Assembly (NCBI GenBank): GCA_029948255.1
Contig: JALIZF010001433.1
Location: 124,001 to 188,000, forward strand
DNA from: Telmatactis stephensoni
Taxonomy: Eukaryota > Cnidaria > Anthozoa > Actiniaria > Isophelliidae
Direction of reading: 5' to 3'
Length of the DNA: 64,000 bases
In this document: positions 32,352-45,716 of the stretch, piece by piece
Layout of the letters: each line of letters begins with the position of its first letter
Position numbering within the stretch: position 1 is the stretch's first letter
Program-made: the position numbers and the translations under genes
Notes under the pieces: model-generated
What the model saw: the letters and a program-made list of their open reading frames with translations, nothing else
The model's database searches: none
What the model was told of the DNA's origin: nothing

Positions 32352-33342
32352 AACAGTCATAGAAGTATTAGGTACAGGAACATAGTATTATCCAATTATC
32401 ATTGTATCCTCACCAGATAAAGTAGTTCTAACAGTGGGATAGATTTTCTACATAAATAACTCCCTGACTGTGCTGGGATGGTTTTAGGTCCATTCCATGT
32501 ATTGAGATATTTGAAGTTTTAAACTCGATTTTCACTATAATTTTATGTGTGCAGGCTCTGCCCCAACATCTAAACGGCTTATGTTTCCATGTACATACGT
32601 ATATGCCATTTTTGAGAGAAAGGTTCACTTTCATATAACTGTCATGACAAGGAATGCTAAAATGTTATGTATCAGTGATAGTTGAGCAATTCATCAAATT
32701 TAGTTTTCAATAATTATTGAGTACTGTAATCCTTAGAAAGAATGAGCTATAAAGCCCTTTTGCAGTGTGAAGTTCAAAACTGACCAGTTTCAATGTATTT
32801 GCATACTTTTGTCTCATCATCCTCCAATTAGTGCTTAGATAAGAGATAAGGGACCAGATATTTACAGGGAGGGGGGCTGGTGCAAATAGAGGGGGACCAC
32901 AGATTTTTATGCTCACTCTGTCAGAATGTTACGTGTGTATGTATGTAGAAAGGGGGGAGGGGCCATCAAAAATTGAGCAGTTACCTTTTTCATCTGCACC
33001 ACACCCTCCCCCCTCCCTGTAATTAATGACCAGTCCCTAAGGTATAGAATTCTCTGGTGCTGATTGGATGATTGCTCTTTCAAAAGAATGTGAATACATG
33101 GTAGCTAGTCATACTTTTATACTTTGTGCTGTAAATTTTGGCTTCCCTAGTAGTACCCTGTTCTATATATCTTGACCCATGAAAAGTGTGCCTTTGGGTT
33201 GGAGCCTCCATCTTAGGTAGTAGCTTTCCCTTCCTCCCACATCTTTCCAGAACTAACCCTTTCAGGAAAATATCTTGGGGAGTGAAGGAAGAAAACTTGT
33301 ATCAGTGTAGAATAATTATACACATCTGTGAGTTAATATTTG
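32352..33342. other. 3' flank of NOC4L
   Basis: No coding signal and no obvious AATAAA close to the stop codon. It contains short G-rich/C-rich stretches near 32870-33010 but no recognisable element. Confidence 0.45.
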
Positions 33343-34315
33343 TTATATAATAGAATTTTATGAGCACGTGATCTGATTGGTCAATTAACCATACTTTATC
33401 AGAGTACAGATAATAGAAGTGACGTCACAAGATCAAAATCTTTTACTCACAATCTTTGTTGTGTGTCCTTCAAGCCTACTTCATTCGCAAAAAAAGCAAA
33501 AATTTCATCAGTAAACACAAGAAAATTATTTTATTTCTTTATTGCACAATCCCTTGTGACCAAGTCAAAACAAATGAAAATTCCCGCCATTTCCTGTTAG
33601 CGGCAGATGCGCGCGTTTGTACACCCGAGTGGCGGGAAAAGGTAATGCAATGAAAGAAAAGCAACTGTTTGCTTTTAAGTTGATTTTTAGGCAAATAACA
33701 CGGAAAAAAAGACAGCAAATGTAAATGACCTTCAGGGTGTGGGTTTCAAGGCAAAGCTGACGTCTTCTATAAACTGGAACCAAAACTTTTGGAGCTGTAA
33801 AATATAATTTGTGAGCTTTTTTCGGTTGAGTATTTTGGATGTTTGTTGAGGAGTTACTGTAACAGTCTTCACTCAACGTTGTAAAAGCAAGAATGTACTT
33901 AAATCTGAGTCTGAGACTCATTCAATTTTTCTACGATTTTTGAAAACAACAATTTGAAGTCAACATGCTTGTTGAAGACGACGACAAGAAGTTTCTTTAC
34001 TTATCAGAATCCATTTTTGTACTGATAAGTATGCCTCGCCAACTTTCAAGATTCTGGATGTAAACCTCAGTAGTTTGGGTCATGTCAGGCAAGATAGATT
34101 TTGGGGAAATCTAATCACCAGTTCAAAATAAATGAGGTAACTTAATGAATTACGTAGAATATAACACTTTAGAAACACTATTGTTTGCATAATTTTGACG
34201 ATATGATAGCATCCTGTCAAATTTTGTCGATTCAATGTCGAAAGGTGCACGCTCTGTTTTCCTAAATTTTTATTCTCAGTTTTGCTTTCTTTGCTCGTAA
34301 AATTCTATTATATAA
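33343..34315. mobile_element. About 970 bp element bounded by TTATATAATAGAATTTTA
   Basis: The left end TTATATAATAGAATTTTATG (33343) and right end CGTAAAATTCTATTATATAA (about 34296) are near-perfect inverted repeats of about 24 bp, including GAGCA/TGCTC. There is no coding capacity between them. The GAGCACGTGATCTGATTGGT just inside the left end resembles a common repeat start, and a weak relative (TATTATATAATGCATGCTCT) lies at about 42182. Confidence 0.6.
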
Positions 34316-34318
34316 AGC

Positions 34319-34457
34319 AAATAGATCAGGCGTAGTTACATGTATGTTCTGTACTCTCGCCTACGGCTCGTGATTTCTATAACTTTTTTTGTGTTTTACA
34401 GCTCCAGTCGTGTTCCATCAGAGTACAGAACATAGCTACACCTGATCTATTTGTTAA
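34319..34457. repeat. Foldback AAATAGATCAGG/CCTGATCTATTT
   Basis: The left arm (AATAGATCAGGCGTAGTTAC to TGTTCTGTACTCT, about 34319-34357) and right arm (AGAGTACAGAACATAGCTAC to CTGATCTATTTG, about 34419-34454) are imperfect reverse complements with a loop of about 60 bp. Directly adjacent to the 33.3-34.3 kb element. Confidence 0.75.
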
Positions 34458-35646
34458 TCAGGATATATCAGCAAACTATTATTTTCTAATTATGTTTCAT
34501 TCACACACTCATACCAAATTACTGTCGAGATATTATTTGTGTATGCTTTATATTTATTAGGTTATCACTTGCATAAACTTCTACAATGCAAAGAGATGCA
34601 CAGGTAACCAGAATATTAAGACAAAAGTATCTCAGGTATATTAAGGCCTGGGTCAAATGCAAATATGACAAATAATAGTAAAAACAGTGATCTGGTAACG
34701 TGTAGTTTTATCAAAACACATTGAAAATAGCACAGTCAATGTACACCACCAATGAGTGCAATACTATGACATGGGGTATCCATGGTAATGAAACCGTGAC
34801 CTTTGGTCTCATTTTTAGTGTTTTCTGAATAGAAAGCTTCGGAAGAGTAGTAAAAGTCGCCATAGAACTAGAGATAAAGTACTGGATGTTATAGAGCTTA
34901 CCTCCTAGTATATCAGTCCAATTAGAAATCTTGACCAACATTGTTGGTTTGTATGTAAAATAATGTAAGATATCAAATTTCATAATTACCTTAAATCAAG
35001 ATTTCTTTATAATTGTGGCAAAGTTTCTAATTGGAGCAGAAATGCCCCACCTAGGCCTAAGAAGACTGCAAGTTAATATTTTGAGTTTTTAAAAAGTTTA
35101 CCACTCTTCCAAAGGCGTTTTTAAAAATTTGTTAAATTAGGTTCAAAGGTCAAATAATCTGTTGCCATAGAAACATTTTTAATAATTTGAAAGATTTTTA
35201 GAACCCAATTTAGTTATGTCAAACTATGATAACTTTTTGCAAAAAGATGTTAGAATTGTACCACCCCCATTGGTTTTACATCTGCCATATACCTGAGATC
35301 ATAAATATGTAAATCTATATTTAGAAATGCATGAACTAGGGTTTGGGTTTTTAATGGAAGGAAAAAGCTTTAAATGCTCTGATTAAAAATAACTTTTTCT
35401 CTTAAGAGGGGATTTTTGTCAAGTTCGAGCAGTGAATGACAACAACTCCTGAGTTGAAGAATAGCTGTTGTACAAAACTAAAATCATTTCTGTCAGAAAG
35501 TTTAACTTGTTTTTAAGTAGTTTTGATCAATGAAAGTTGAATGAAAGTGTTAATCCAAAGTGAACATTTGGATTGAAAATGAGGTTTAGGCCTTCATTTG
35601 CTCATTTTCTTTATGTTTTCTTTATGTTCAGCTTAAAAAAGCTTAA

Positions 35647-36113
35647 AGTCCCTATCACCCCTAGCCAGGAACTTCATAATTAATCATTTCTTTGTGAATG
35701 GAAAATCTGCCTTGTTAATTAAATATTTCTTGATACACACATTTCCCTTCAGTGAAATTAAGCATTCAAAATTAGAAAATGCAAATGAGATGATTGTCAA
35801 CCCAGGAATTTGATGCCACATTTTGTTTCAAATTTTCAAACAGGTGCATAAGGGTAAGGAGTAAATATGTCCATAGTGTGTAGTTTAGCACAGAAAACCT
35901 TTTCCAAAAGGTAAAACTGTAATAATTGCTTATAGTCATGTTTTGTAAATTTATTAATTCCTGGGTTGACGTCATCTCATTTGCATTTTTCCATTTCGAA
36001 TGCTTAATTTCCCTGAAGGGATGTATATATCAGGAAACATTTAACAAGGCAGATTTTCCATTCACAAAGAAATGATTTATGAAGTTCCTGGCTAGGGATG
36101 ATAGGGACTTTAA
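35647..36113. repeat. Foldback element, arms about 165 bp
   Basis: AGTCCCTATCACCCCTAGCC to TCAACCCAGGAATT (35647-35813) is repeated in reverse complement at AATTCCTGGGTTGACG to GGCTAGGGATGATAGGGACT (35958-36113), with small indels. The spacer is about 145 bp. GAACTTCATAA and ATTTCTTTGTGAATGGAAAA are conserved in both arms. No coding sequence. Confidence 0.85.
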
Positions 36114-36439
36114 TCCCAACACAACTTCAAGAAAAAGTCTTTGTACAATTCAAAAATCTGTTTTCAACAGGTATTTTATCTTGGTACATCAGTTTTTAAC
36201 CAGTAGAAATAGGATTTGATTGTTAATCCAGAACGAAAATTTGGATTAAAACTTGCACGAAGGTCTAGTTTTTGGTGTTTTTCGTCATTATTGCTTGTCA
36301 ATGAAAATAATCTCCTCTTAATTTATAAGACCTGATTACTTCATGATTCCCAAATTAAAATATTTAATTCATAATACCTTGTTATATTTTTGAACTTCTT
36401 CAGTCTTTAAAAAAGTAGTTGCAAGATCAGGCTTGCCCT

Positions 36440-36726
36440 TCTGTCCATCTATGTGTGCATGTGTCTGTCTGTCTGTATGTGTGTATCTCTGTCTGTGTAT
36501 ATGTCTGTCTGCGTGTCCATCTATGTGTATATGTGTCTGTCTGTCTATATATATGTCTGTGCTTTGTCCACATCTATTTATGTGTATATGTGTCTGTATG
36601 TCTGTGCATATGTCTGTCTATCTGTCTGTCTTTCTGTATGTGTCTGTTGGTCTGTGTATATGTCTGTCTGTCTGTGTATATGTCTGTCCGTTTGTGTATC
36701 TATCTGTGTGTCCGTCTGTCTGTCCA
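36440..36726 (+). repeat. TGTC/TGTA-rich microsatellite
   Basis: A long imperfect array of TGTCTGTC, TGTATATG and TGTGTATC units. All three plus-strand frames stay open with Cys/Val/Ser/Tyr composition, which is a product of the repeat. Confidence 0.93.
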
Positions 36727-36756
36727 ATGGCGAGTGAACTGAATTCAGAATCTTAA

Positions 36757-37648
36757 AATATTTGTCATTTTTCCAAGGAAAAGAATCCTCCTTCGGCAAT
36801 GAATATTCTAGAGTGCGATATCAGTACTTGTACGTGCGTTATGTTCGTGCAACCTGTCAAACACTCCAAAACAACTCAAGTCGATAAAGTAAAGTAAATA
36901 TCGTTCGAATAAAAATATTTATGATGGGTAAAATATTTACTCAAATCGACAATATATTAAATCTGTAGAAATTATATCACACAGTTATAATCTTTCTACC
37001 ATAACTGTGAATATTATATGCGATATTTGGATCTTCGTTATTTAAAACATAATGTAAACAATGTGCTTCGAAATAAAAACAATAAAAATCGAACTAGTTT
37101 ATTAATATAATTGCAACAGAAAGAGAGTCTCTGAGAGAGGATTTTAACATTTCTGAACCTCGATGCGTCTATTACAAATATCGCGTCAGTTTATTATCCA
37201 AACATTAACATAAATATTTGCTCAAAAATAGTTTCTTTGATGATGGTATAATGACGCCATTTCTGATGTATGCTGATTTTAATCCGGAATTTCATGAGTG
37301 TGTCGACATTTGTAGACGGTGATGTGTATCAATGGACCCACGTAATCGCCTGTATAGAGGACACTAGAAACATATCATACAGCGACATTTTTTACGTTGT
37401 TGAAATGTTATTAACTATTTAAAACCAATGAACCTTGGTTTTATTAGGACTGTGCCGACCAATCAGCACCCTGGAATGCTATTTTTGATATACTGTGGTT
37501 TGAAGTACTGTGTCACAGGGAGGATTTAACGAATCACTGATTACATGGGAACCAGTCTTTGTTAGAGTATCTAGGGAACAGACGTAATTTTTATCAGCAA
37601 AAATATTAGCGCTTGTATAATTAACAAGTATTTTCATAAGAGAAGAAA
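36757..37648. other. Upstream region of the intronless gene at 37.65 kb
   Basis: AT-rich and without exons. It should contain the promoter of the following gene, but no core element stands out. Confidence 0.35.
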
Positions 37649-38122
37649 ATGGGGAATACAAAATCTGCGAGTTTTCAAGTTGATCAAATCCCTGGTGATG
37701 TCACCAAGGAAAAGAGATTTTCGTTTAATAGAGGCACCGAACATGAACCGCTGGCACGACCAGCAAGTATGTATGCATCAGTATACGCAGAAAGTTCCTC
37801 AAGTGATTACTCAAATAAGGAATCAGAAACAATGTCTACGTTATCTTCAACTTCAACAAATGATAACATATCAACTTTTGAGCGAAAAAAAATGTCCTCT
37901 ACTGGAATAATACCCGAGATCATTGAACCCGAAGGTCAGCCGAGTAAAGTACGAAGAAGGAGCAAGACATGGCAAGCATCAGGATCTTTTGATTCTTTCT
38001 TTGATCAAATTTTTGAAACAATTGAAAATGAGGCTGGAAAAACATCTCCCGCTTCTTCAAGACGGGGTACAATGACGACACGTTCTGATTCAAGAAAACG
38101 ATGGTCAAGTATGTTCACTTAA
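37649..38122 (+). CDS. Orphan intronless gene, predicted N-myristoylated protein
   Basis: A single 157-codon open frame starting in good context (GAAAATGGGG). It begins M-G-N-T-K-S-A-S: Gly2, a small residue at position 5-6 and Ser6 fit the N-myristoyltransferase consensus, and nearby Lys could help membrane binding. The rest is Ser/Thr-rich and looks disordered, with S-S-S-S-D-Y-S, R-R-R-S-K-T-W and a short amphipathic block S-F-D-S-F-F-D-Q-I-F-E-T-I near residues 112-124. It ends S-D-S-R-K-R-W-S-S-M-F-T. R-R-R-S and R-K-R-W-S-S look like basophilic kinase sites. No known family recognised. The stop is in the same exon; it could be a one-exon gene or the last coding exon of a longer one. It is the longest open frame in 32.4-45.7 kb apart from repeat-driven ones. 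Confidence 0.6.
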   Translation: MGNTKSASFQVDQIPGDVTKEKRFSFNRGTEHEPLARPASMYASVYAESSSSDYSNKESETMSTLSSTSTNDNISTFERKKMSSTGIIPEIIEPEGQPSKVRRRSKTWQASGSFDSFFDQIFETIENEAGKTSPASSRRGTMTTRSDSRKRWSSMFT

Positions 38123-41100
38123 AAAATAACGTGGAGAAACAAGCAGTCAAAGTGTCTAAAAGCTATCGAAAACTCTGAACGCCAATGGGTCAGTATCTCT
38201 TACTGGGCTAACAAGTTCAAAATGATGAGAAGAACCGATTATTGTGAATAATATTTATTCCAAAGTTTTTTTTTCAATGCAGTAGACGTCTCTGAATCGA
38301 GAAGCGTTCAATAACGCATACATTGTGTAGACACCAAGTCCAAATAGCCAACTCTACTAGCTGTTCAATGAGATCACTTTCTAATGCAAATGATGCAGTT
38401 TTGTGAAAATGACAAGTATGGAACTCTATCAATGTTTGCGCATATCGATAAAGACGACCATTTCAGTAAACACTACAGTTGGAAGGAAACAATGCCACAG
38501 GCGACAAGTAGAACAAAAAGACATTGTTCAGAGTAATCCACATATTCCGGCTTTGTTTTTGTCGTTTTAACAAATCGCGAGCTGCGTTCTAACAGTAGTG
38601 GATGACCCGTCCATTTGCGTGATTGTATATGTAGAAATTGTAATTAATTGTATATATATAATATAAAATTAATTGTATATATAATTTATGTATTTAGTAA
38701 TTATGTAAAAGCACACTGATTTATATGGTTGTAATTGATCACAAATTAGTTTATAGACCAAAATGGTTGGAATTGGATATTGTTTGTCTGTGTTTCAGTA
38801 TTGCCATTTGCTCGATATGAGACTCGGCTTATTTTAGTCCATTAAACCATAAGAAATAAGACACTAGCTATATACGAACTGTTGATTCAGAGTAAGATTA
38901 ACTGTAGATTACTCTGGTCATACAAAGCGCGTTTACATTGCTGTATATAGGATAATATATAAAACCATATAAATGAGCAATCAAACCGTTCATCCCATTT
39001 GTGAGCTGGCTCACTGGCTCTTTTTGGCCCAACAGATTCGCGATTGATGAACGGCACTCTACAAGAAACAAAGTTTTGAGGACTCCAACACAGCCGCGTG
39101 TTTGTTTCCAAAAAGATGTTCGTCGTTTTTGATAATAAAGTTACCCTGAAGGGTGCTCTTAGTTGAAGTGGCTTTTTTGTTGATGTAAAGTTGAACAGTT
39201 TTCCATGAGCAAGCGGATCACTGACAAGTGTTGCCACTTTGAACTGTTTTCAATAGAATAAAGCCAAATTTACTGTATGATTGGGAGCCATTTATCAGAT
39301 TGATTTTTGTTTGCGCGCACAAAGAGGTTTTTGTTGGAAGGGAGTATGCCTGCAGCAGTACTGATACGTAAAGTGATTGCTCATCGATTTCACCAGCGTT
39401 ACGTTTTGCGTGCATGTCGTACGTCTCAATATTGATTGCATCTCCCATGGATAACAGTTTTAACAGTTCGACAATTTATGGCATAAGTATATGATGTCAC
39501 GAAGATGTCACGAATGCTGGGATTAAAAAGACAGAACGAAAAATTCGTTGTAGACCTCATGGAGCCTTGTTAGGTAAATGAAATATGATATCCCGAGTCC
39601 ATCAACAAATATTCCGTGGCGTCCCTGAGAACACCAGTGAATGATCGGGTTGTGCGCAACACTGCACAACACATAGCAGTAGATAACGTCACACGTTATG
39701 CTTACCAAGTACGAACGCCGCACTGCAGCTATGGTAAAGGTAGCATGGAATTAGAAGCTACTCTCACTATTACACAACATTTGAAACAATACAGAGAATT
39801 CTGCGCACCAGAATTGGCTGTGCGCATCGTTTGTCTAGTGACATACGTATCCTGGTTTATAGAGTTCATTTCAGGCACATATAGTTCTTGAAACAATGAT
39901 AAAACAAGGATTCTTTTTCTTTTTTTGTTCTTCCTTTTCTTTCTTTCCTTGTTCATAACGTTAAGTGTTTAATGATTTTTTTTGCCTGCTGATAGCCTAC
40001 TTGTTTCTTTGTTTGTGGAGGGGGAATAAAAAATATAAAAAAAAGAAAAAGAAAAACAGACTCTGCAAACAGGAAGCAGTCTCTTCTTTATTTGATTTTT
40101 TGTTTTTTTCTTTTCTATTTTTTCTTGGAAGTCAATTGTGAAGTGAATGCTTTTAAATATGCAAATGAGAAGCCATATAATTTATGTGTAGGATGACAAT
40201 GTAAATAAAGACAATAGCAGCCTACCTGTATCCACGGTCGCAACATACCAGCGTCACTGGAATTAAACGATTCAGATCTCAGCTAGAACAGGGTTTAAAC
40301 TTGTAAGTATTCCTTGGATATCACATTTACAGTTTATAATAACACCTAATGATATTTTGTTGATTAATATTTCACAAGTTATGGAAATACAAAGTCCATA
40401 GTCTTTACATCAACTTTCGCACTTGGGAAACCGGAATAACAGCAACATTTTATTTAATACAAAGTTATTATAACCTAATAATGGTTTGCTTTAACTCGCT
40501 TGTGAAATACTGACATGTTATCAGGTCGAATTGGTTGAATTTCCGGGAATGCCAAGGAAATTTTATCTGTATTTTGTCTTTAGGGTTGCAAGAGATCGCA
40601 TACGCTTGACGCTTAATCGATTCAAAGGTGCAGTTCCGAACGTTATCTGGGAGTACACGTGAGTAGTGCTAGCTGTAGATTTAGAATCATATCTCTGCAT
40701 CATAAAGTATTTAACTTAGTCTCTAGGCGTAGAATTTTGAACATCAAAGAACATCAAGAAGGTGGGACGAGTAAATGATGGCTGCACGCGCAATGCCCTG
40801 AGCTATCAGCCCTATATATAACTCAAACTAACTTCTACTCTTGTACTTGCTACTTGCACGTACAATTTTTGTCAAACTGTCATAATCTTGTGTGTTGGTC
40901 TATTAATATCACTTTACACTGCTATCGCCCTCACACCATTGCGAACATTAAATTCTTTTAGAATATTTATGCGAAATACGTGAAGCGTATAGCTTTGTTC
41001 TATAATTCATTTTCCCACCAAGTTTATAATTCCAATCATGAGATATTTGAGGTGTTTAACTGGATGTGATGTTGGTTTATTTGGGGGTGTGATTTAATAA

Positions 41101-42643
41101 TGTGTGTTTGTGGTTTAGCACGATTTTATGGTGTATACTATATACCAGTGTGATAATTCGTGATGTACCATCTTGATAAGTGCTGTTATGGGTTTACTGC
41201 ATGTCACGATTAGTCTCATTTAATATATTCCGTAGCCAATGTGCCTCGGGGTATATCCGCATATAATAACAACTTCTCTTTATTTCAACGATTTTTAATA
41301 CTTTTCTCACAGAACTGAGGGAAAATCAGAAATGTATTGAGTTGAAAGAATGAAAAGGAATATGTAAATTCACCCATGCCATAATCTTTAGTCATTGTTC
41401 AGGTACATACATAATGTACATTTATAATTAAAAAGCAAGCAATAAAATGAGGTATATATATAAGGATATATATATCTATAAATATCACCAAGGATACCTG
41501 AGACCAGTGAAAAGTTTATAGAATTGATAATTGTTTCGTGATTCAAAATATATTTACCTACAAGAGTATTTAGTGTCTACTTCTTTTATGACAAATAATA
41601 TAGTTTAAAGGTAGTGAAGTTGTTTTATAGACATATTTTATCTAAACACATGTGTTTAAAATATGCCCATGGTGTCATATATCAAGTTAAGTTCACACAG
41701 GATTTAACTCGTCCACCAGTGTTTCAATTTATAATAATGAAGATTTGCAGTTGATTAAATTATTAATTTTTCCATTAAGTATATTATCCATATAAATGTT
41801 CATTATGAATATCTGTTTTTGAGGTTTTCATGGTTTTATCTTTTTAACTATAGTTTTTTCTCATTTTTATTTTAACAACTGTTTAGCTAGGAGACAGATG
41901 TTCGATAATTTAACATTGAAGTTTTCATATGCTAAAATAATTTGATTGGACTGTATCCAGTCAAGTAATGATTTAAATATGAAACAAAAATAATTAATAT
42001 GTTTTTTAATTAAAAGTCTTAATGGCAACTACTGTTCTAGCTGATATTTTGTTCATCTCTTCCTTGTTTATTTTATTTTTCCTTGATGATTTAGTGGAAT
42101 CGTTTAATTTGCCACCCACCTGGAGAAATGGTTTGTTTCCTGCATATGATAAATATTAATGTTAGTTTTATAAAAAAAACTATTATATAATGCATGCTCT
42201 GATTGGCTGAAAACCCATGTTTGATGAGAGTATCAAACACGCTCATGTCAATTTTTTTTTCGCTGGTGTTTTCTTTTTCCTATTTTAGTCTATTTGCATG
42301 TTAGTTGTTTTATAAAAGAAATAAAACGGCGAGTGCTTTCACAGCTCTCGAGTGTTCTCCCAACATCACAAGTGTTTTGATCAGGCTATCAAACACGGGA
42401 AACCATTTTTATTCCTTAAATTAAAGAATATTTGATATATAGATGATATCATGAGCAAACTAGCATGCACTGCATGTTATAGGAGCTAATATTGAAATGT
42501 TTTGAAGTGCACAGCATGGAACTTAGACACCATTAAATTCATTGTATGCATGCAGCTCTTTCATGAGGTTCAATTGGCACATTCATTTGGTCATTATATT
42601 TATCATCATTATAGTAGTTTTTCATCATAGGCACCACCCATAC

Positions 42644-42667
42644 CATCATCATCATCATCATCATCAT
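42644..42667 (+). repeat. CAT microsatellite
   Basis: Eight CAT units in non-coding DNA. Confidence 0.9.
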
Positions 42668-44723
42668 TGTGATTTTTTAGTATTGCCATACATTTGTATA
42701 CATGATCTTTTAGTTATTATATTGACAACATGCGTAGCAATGCTATATGACATTTAGTTAAGTTATCAATCACCATGTATTTGCTATTGTAGTCAATAAC
42801 TTGATAACCATACATTGGTATTTCCACTGTCTAACAACTCTCTTCATCTTGGTATTGCCACTAAAGCCTGATTTACAGAACATTTTTATGGCATATGCCT
42901 ACACCCAAATTCTGAGAACATTTCCTCATCTTTTTTGGCACATTACATGCAATTATGTGAACAGAAAATTTGTTGGCCTTGTAGGGGTGCCTATCCAAAT
43001 AATTTGTCGGTGTGCCAAGATTTAGGGGTGCTGTGCCATAAAAACAATATTGTTGTACTTAAATCATCCAAGTTACCAAACTACAGTTCGAAACAGTAAT
43101 AACATTTTTGGTAACAGTTTTCAAAGCAAATATCATATAAATCATTTTGATTTGTCAGTACAATGCAGCAACCACCTATATATACCTTGGCAATTCTTCT
43201 CTTTGTCTTTAATCATCCATCATCTGCAGCAGACATGTAAAACCAGACTTTTTACCAGACTGCAAATTTCCAACTCTGATTTGGATATACCTCTCTACAT
43301 GTATTTCTACCATACAGGGAGTATGAGCCAGCTGCACCAACACCAACATTATATATTTCTTTACTTACTATTGACCATAGAATTTTTGATAAATAATGGT
43401 CTCATATATTAGAGAGGTTATAATTAAATGCATGGGTGAACATAGCTGAATATGAACATGATCAATGAACATGCATGGAATCCTTGTTTGATCAGCATGG
43501 TACCATATAAATACTGATGTTTACTTCAATACTTGCAGAGTAATTAAGATGCAAATTCCATGTGAAACTAGTAGTATGCCTTTTTAGCTTGATCAAGTAC
43601 ATTAAAAATAAATGATATTTTCTATAATGTTGATTGTAGATTTGAGATTACATTTATTATCTTTGAAGTTTCACACCAGCATATTTGAAATTGTGTAGTT
43701 AGTTTTTGGAATTTTTAGTGGCACAAACATTGGAATAGAAAATTCCCACAAATAATGTTTTCATGGTGAAGATTTTGAAGTACATATTCTTCTGTAATCT
43801 CAAAACTCTCAGACCATTCTAGAATTGATATTGATAGTGATCTTTGATGCAAATCAGGCGCTTTGTCTCAAATTCTTGACTTTTTAAACCATTAATGTAT
43901 TAGTATTTTAATTTTGACAAGAACTCCTGGCTTTTACTGGAGGTATTCGTCTTTTGCGGGCTTCAAAGCACAGTTAAGTGCGCTGGTCTAGACTAGTCAA
44001 AGTTTGAAGGTAATTTTGTCACTTTTAATTGACATTTAGTATTTTAATGGTTATTGTTTTCCAGCTAATGGTCATCATAAATGACATGTTAACAATAATT
44101 CAACTGAACTGTTATCAAGTTTCAATATATTTCCTTGGACTGTTGTTTAACTCTAAATCTTTAAACTTTGATTTATGTACTGTAAACATGCAATCTTACT
44201 TTGTAAGATCCTTGGTTAATTCCGTAGCGGCCATTGGATCTTTCAACATACAATCATACAATTTAATGTTTCCCTTGGGAAATACCGTATTTGATTATTT
44301 ATATTTTTAATATTAGAAATACAAATTGTGCAGTAGAGGCATAGTTGAATATTTGTAGACAGCAAAATCCTCTGAAAATCGTTAAAAATATTTATCTGTT
44401 TCCGTTTTACAGCTTGTTGACTTGTTGTGCTTCAGTAATCTTATTAGTTATCTCCTACAAAACGCATCCCAATTATTCTTAATTGCTCAGAACAAGCTGC
44501 TATTAACACCTAAATGATTAGATCAATTCCAGTGATGGATATCGTTTAATGCAAGGAATAATGTAGTCATCTTGTTGGTTTGTGTGACGGCCATCACGCA
44601 ACACGGTACGGGCATGCTCCTTATACAGTCATTTTAGTGACATCTTTACTAAGTGGTTTTCACTTCTGTTTGACGCTAAATTAATGGTTCATTCAGTTAG
44701 TCAATGAGGTGTTGCCAGCTGCC

Positions 44724-44782
44724 TCATCATCATCAACGATCATCATCATCATCATCAACGATCATCATCATCACCATCATCT
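44724..44782 (+). repeat. Interrupted CAT microsatellite
   Basis: CAT units broken twice by CAACGAT, so two 20-23 bp sub-blocks repeat as a higher-order unit. Confidence 0.88.
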
Positions 44783-45716
44783 TCTTCATATGCGAAGTAG
44801 TTTGGCACTCAACGCAATTAAAATTTTTCCGTGTGCTTATCCAAGGACTGAAATTGTTCAGAATCGTACAATTTGTATACATATCAAAGTGTTATAGTTT
44901 TATTCATTTATACGTTTACTATAACTGTACGTGAAAGGGCAGAGCCATTTTAATTAGGCGGTGAAACTGAATGTAGTGATAAAAAGGAAAAAAAGTTTTA
45001 TTCCTTAAGGAAGTAATCACTTTCTGTTTCTTTACTTTTGCAAGTGAATGATCAAACTCTAGAGTAAAATACCCAGAAATACACATTTAAAATTTTCCCG
45101 CGAATTTTCCAATGATTGACAGTTAGTTCGTAATGATTAGTTTCTTTGGAATTTGTTTAAAATTCACCTAACTGCATTAACGTGCCAACTACGTAGAGGT
45201 ATATCTGTTTTACCTGTACGCCTCTGTTGCTAAAGTAACCGTTGATTTCTCAAAGAAAATGATATATTTCTTCGTCGTGTAAAATTCCATTTCTAGAAAA
45301 GATCATTGATCAAGTATTCTCGAACATCTGATTCATTTCTCATGGACTTGAAGTTAAAGCTGCGATAAAATCCCGAGTTCAAGCGAAGTCTACAAACCAG
45401 AAGTCTGTTTGTTTTACATTTAGCTTAATCTAAATACACGGTTTCAGCCAATGAGAAAGCTGTAAAAACATGACAGCCATGATTTCCATTCAACCAGTGA
45501 ACAATAATACACTTGATCTCCAACAAGAAGTGATTACTAAACTTGCATAAATTACATGCAGTTGTTTGGTTTCACACCCGAAAACCATATTAAAAACACT
45601 CTGATCCAATTCAAATATCCTCTCTGTATGTGTTTTACTGGACGAACATGTGACGCCAACAACAATGTCTTAGAATCAAATGTGGAAATTTGTGAGTGTT
45701 TTACTGACACTTAAAG

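Larger units (their letters stand above)
38123..45716. other. Long interval without a supported gene
   Basis: AT-rich sequence with short open frames only, none with splice sites plus protein-like composition that I would defend. It holds CAT microsatellites (42.64 and 44.72 kb) and one diverged repeat at 42.18-42.41 kb (TATTATATAATGCATGCTCT, with AGTATCAAACAC/TATCAAACACGG direct repeats). Confidence 0.5.

Noticed and set aside
36419..36799. Cys/Val/Ser-rich open frames in three plus-strand frames
   Set aside because: Products of the TGTC/TGTA microsatellite.
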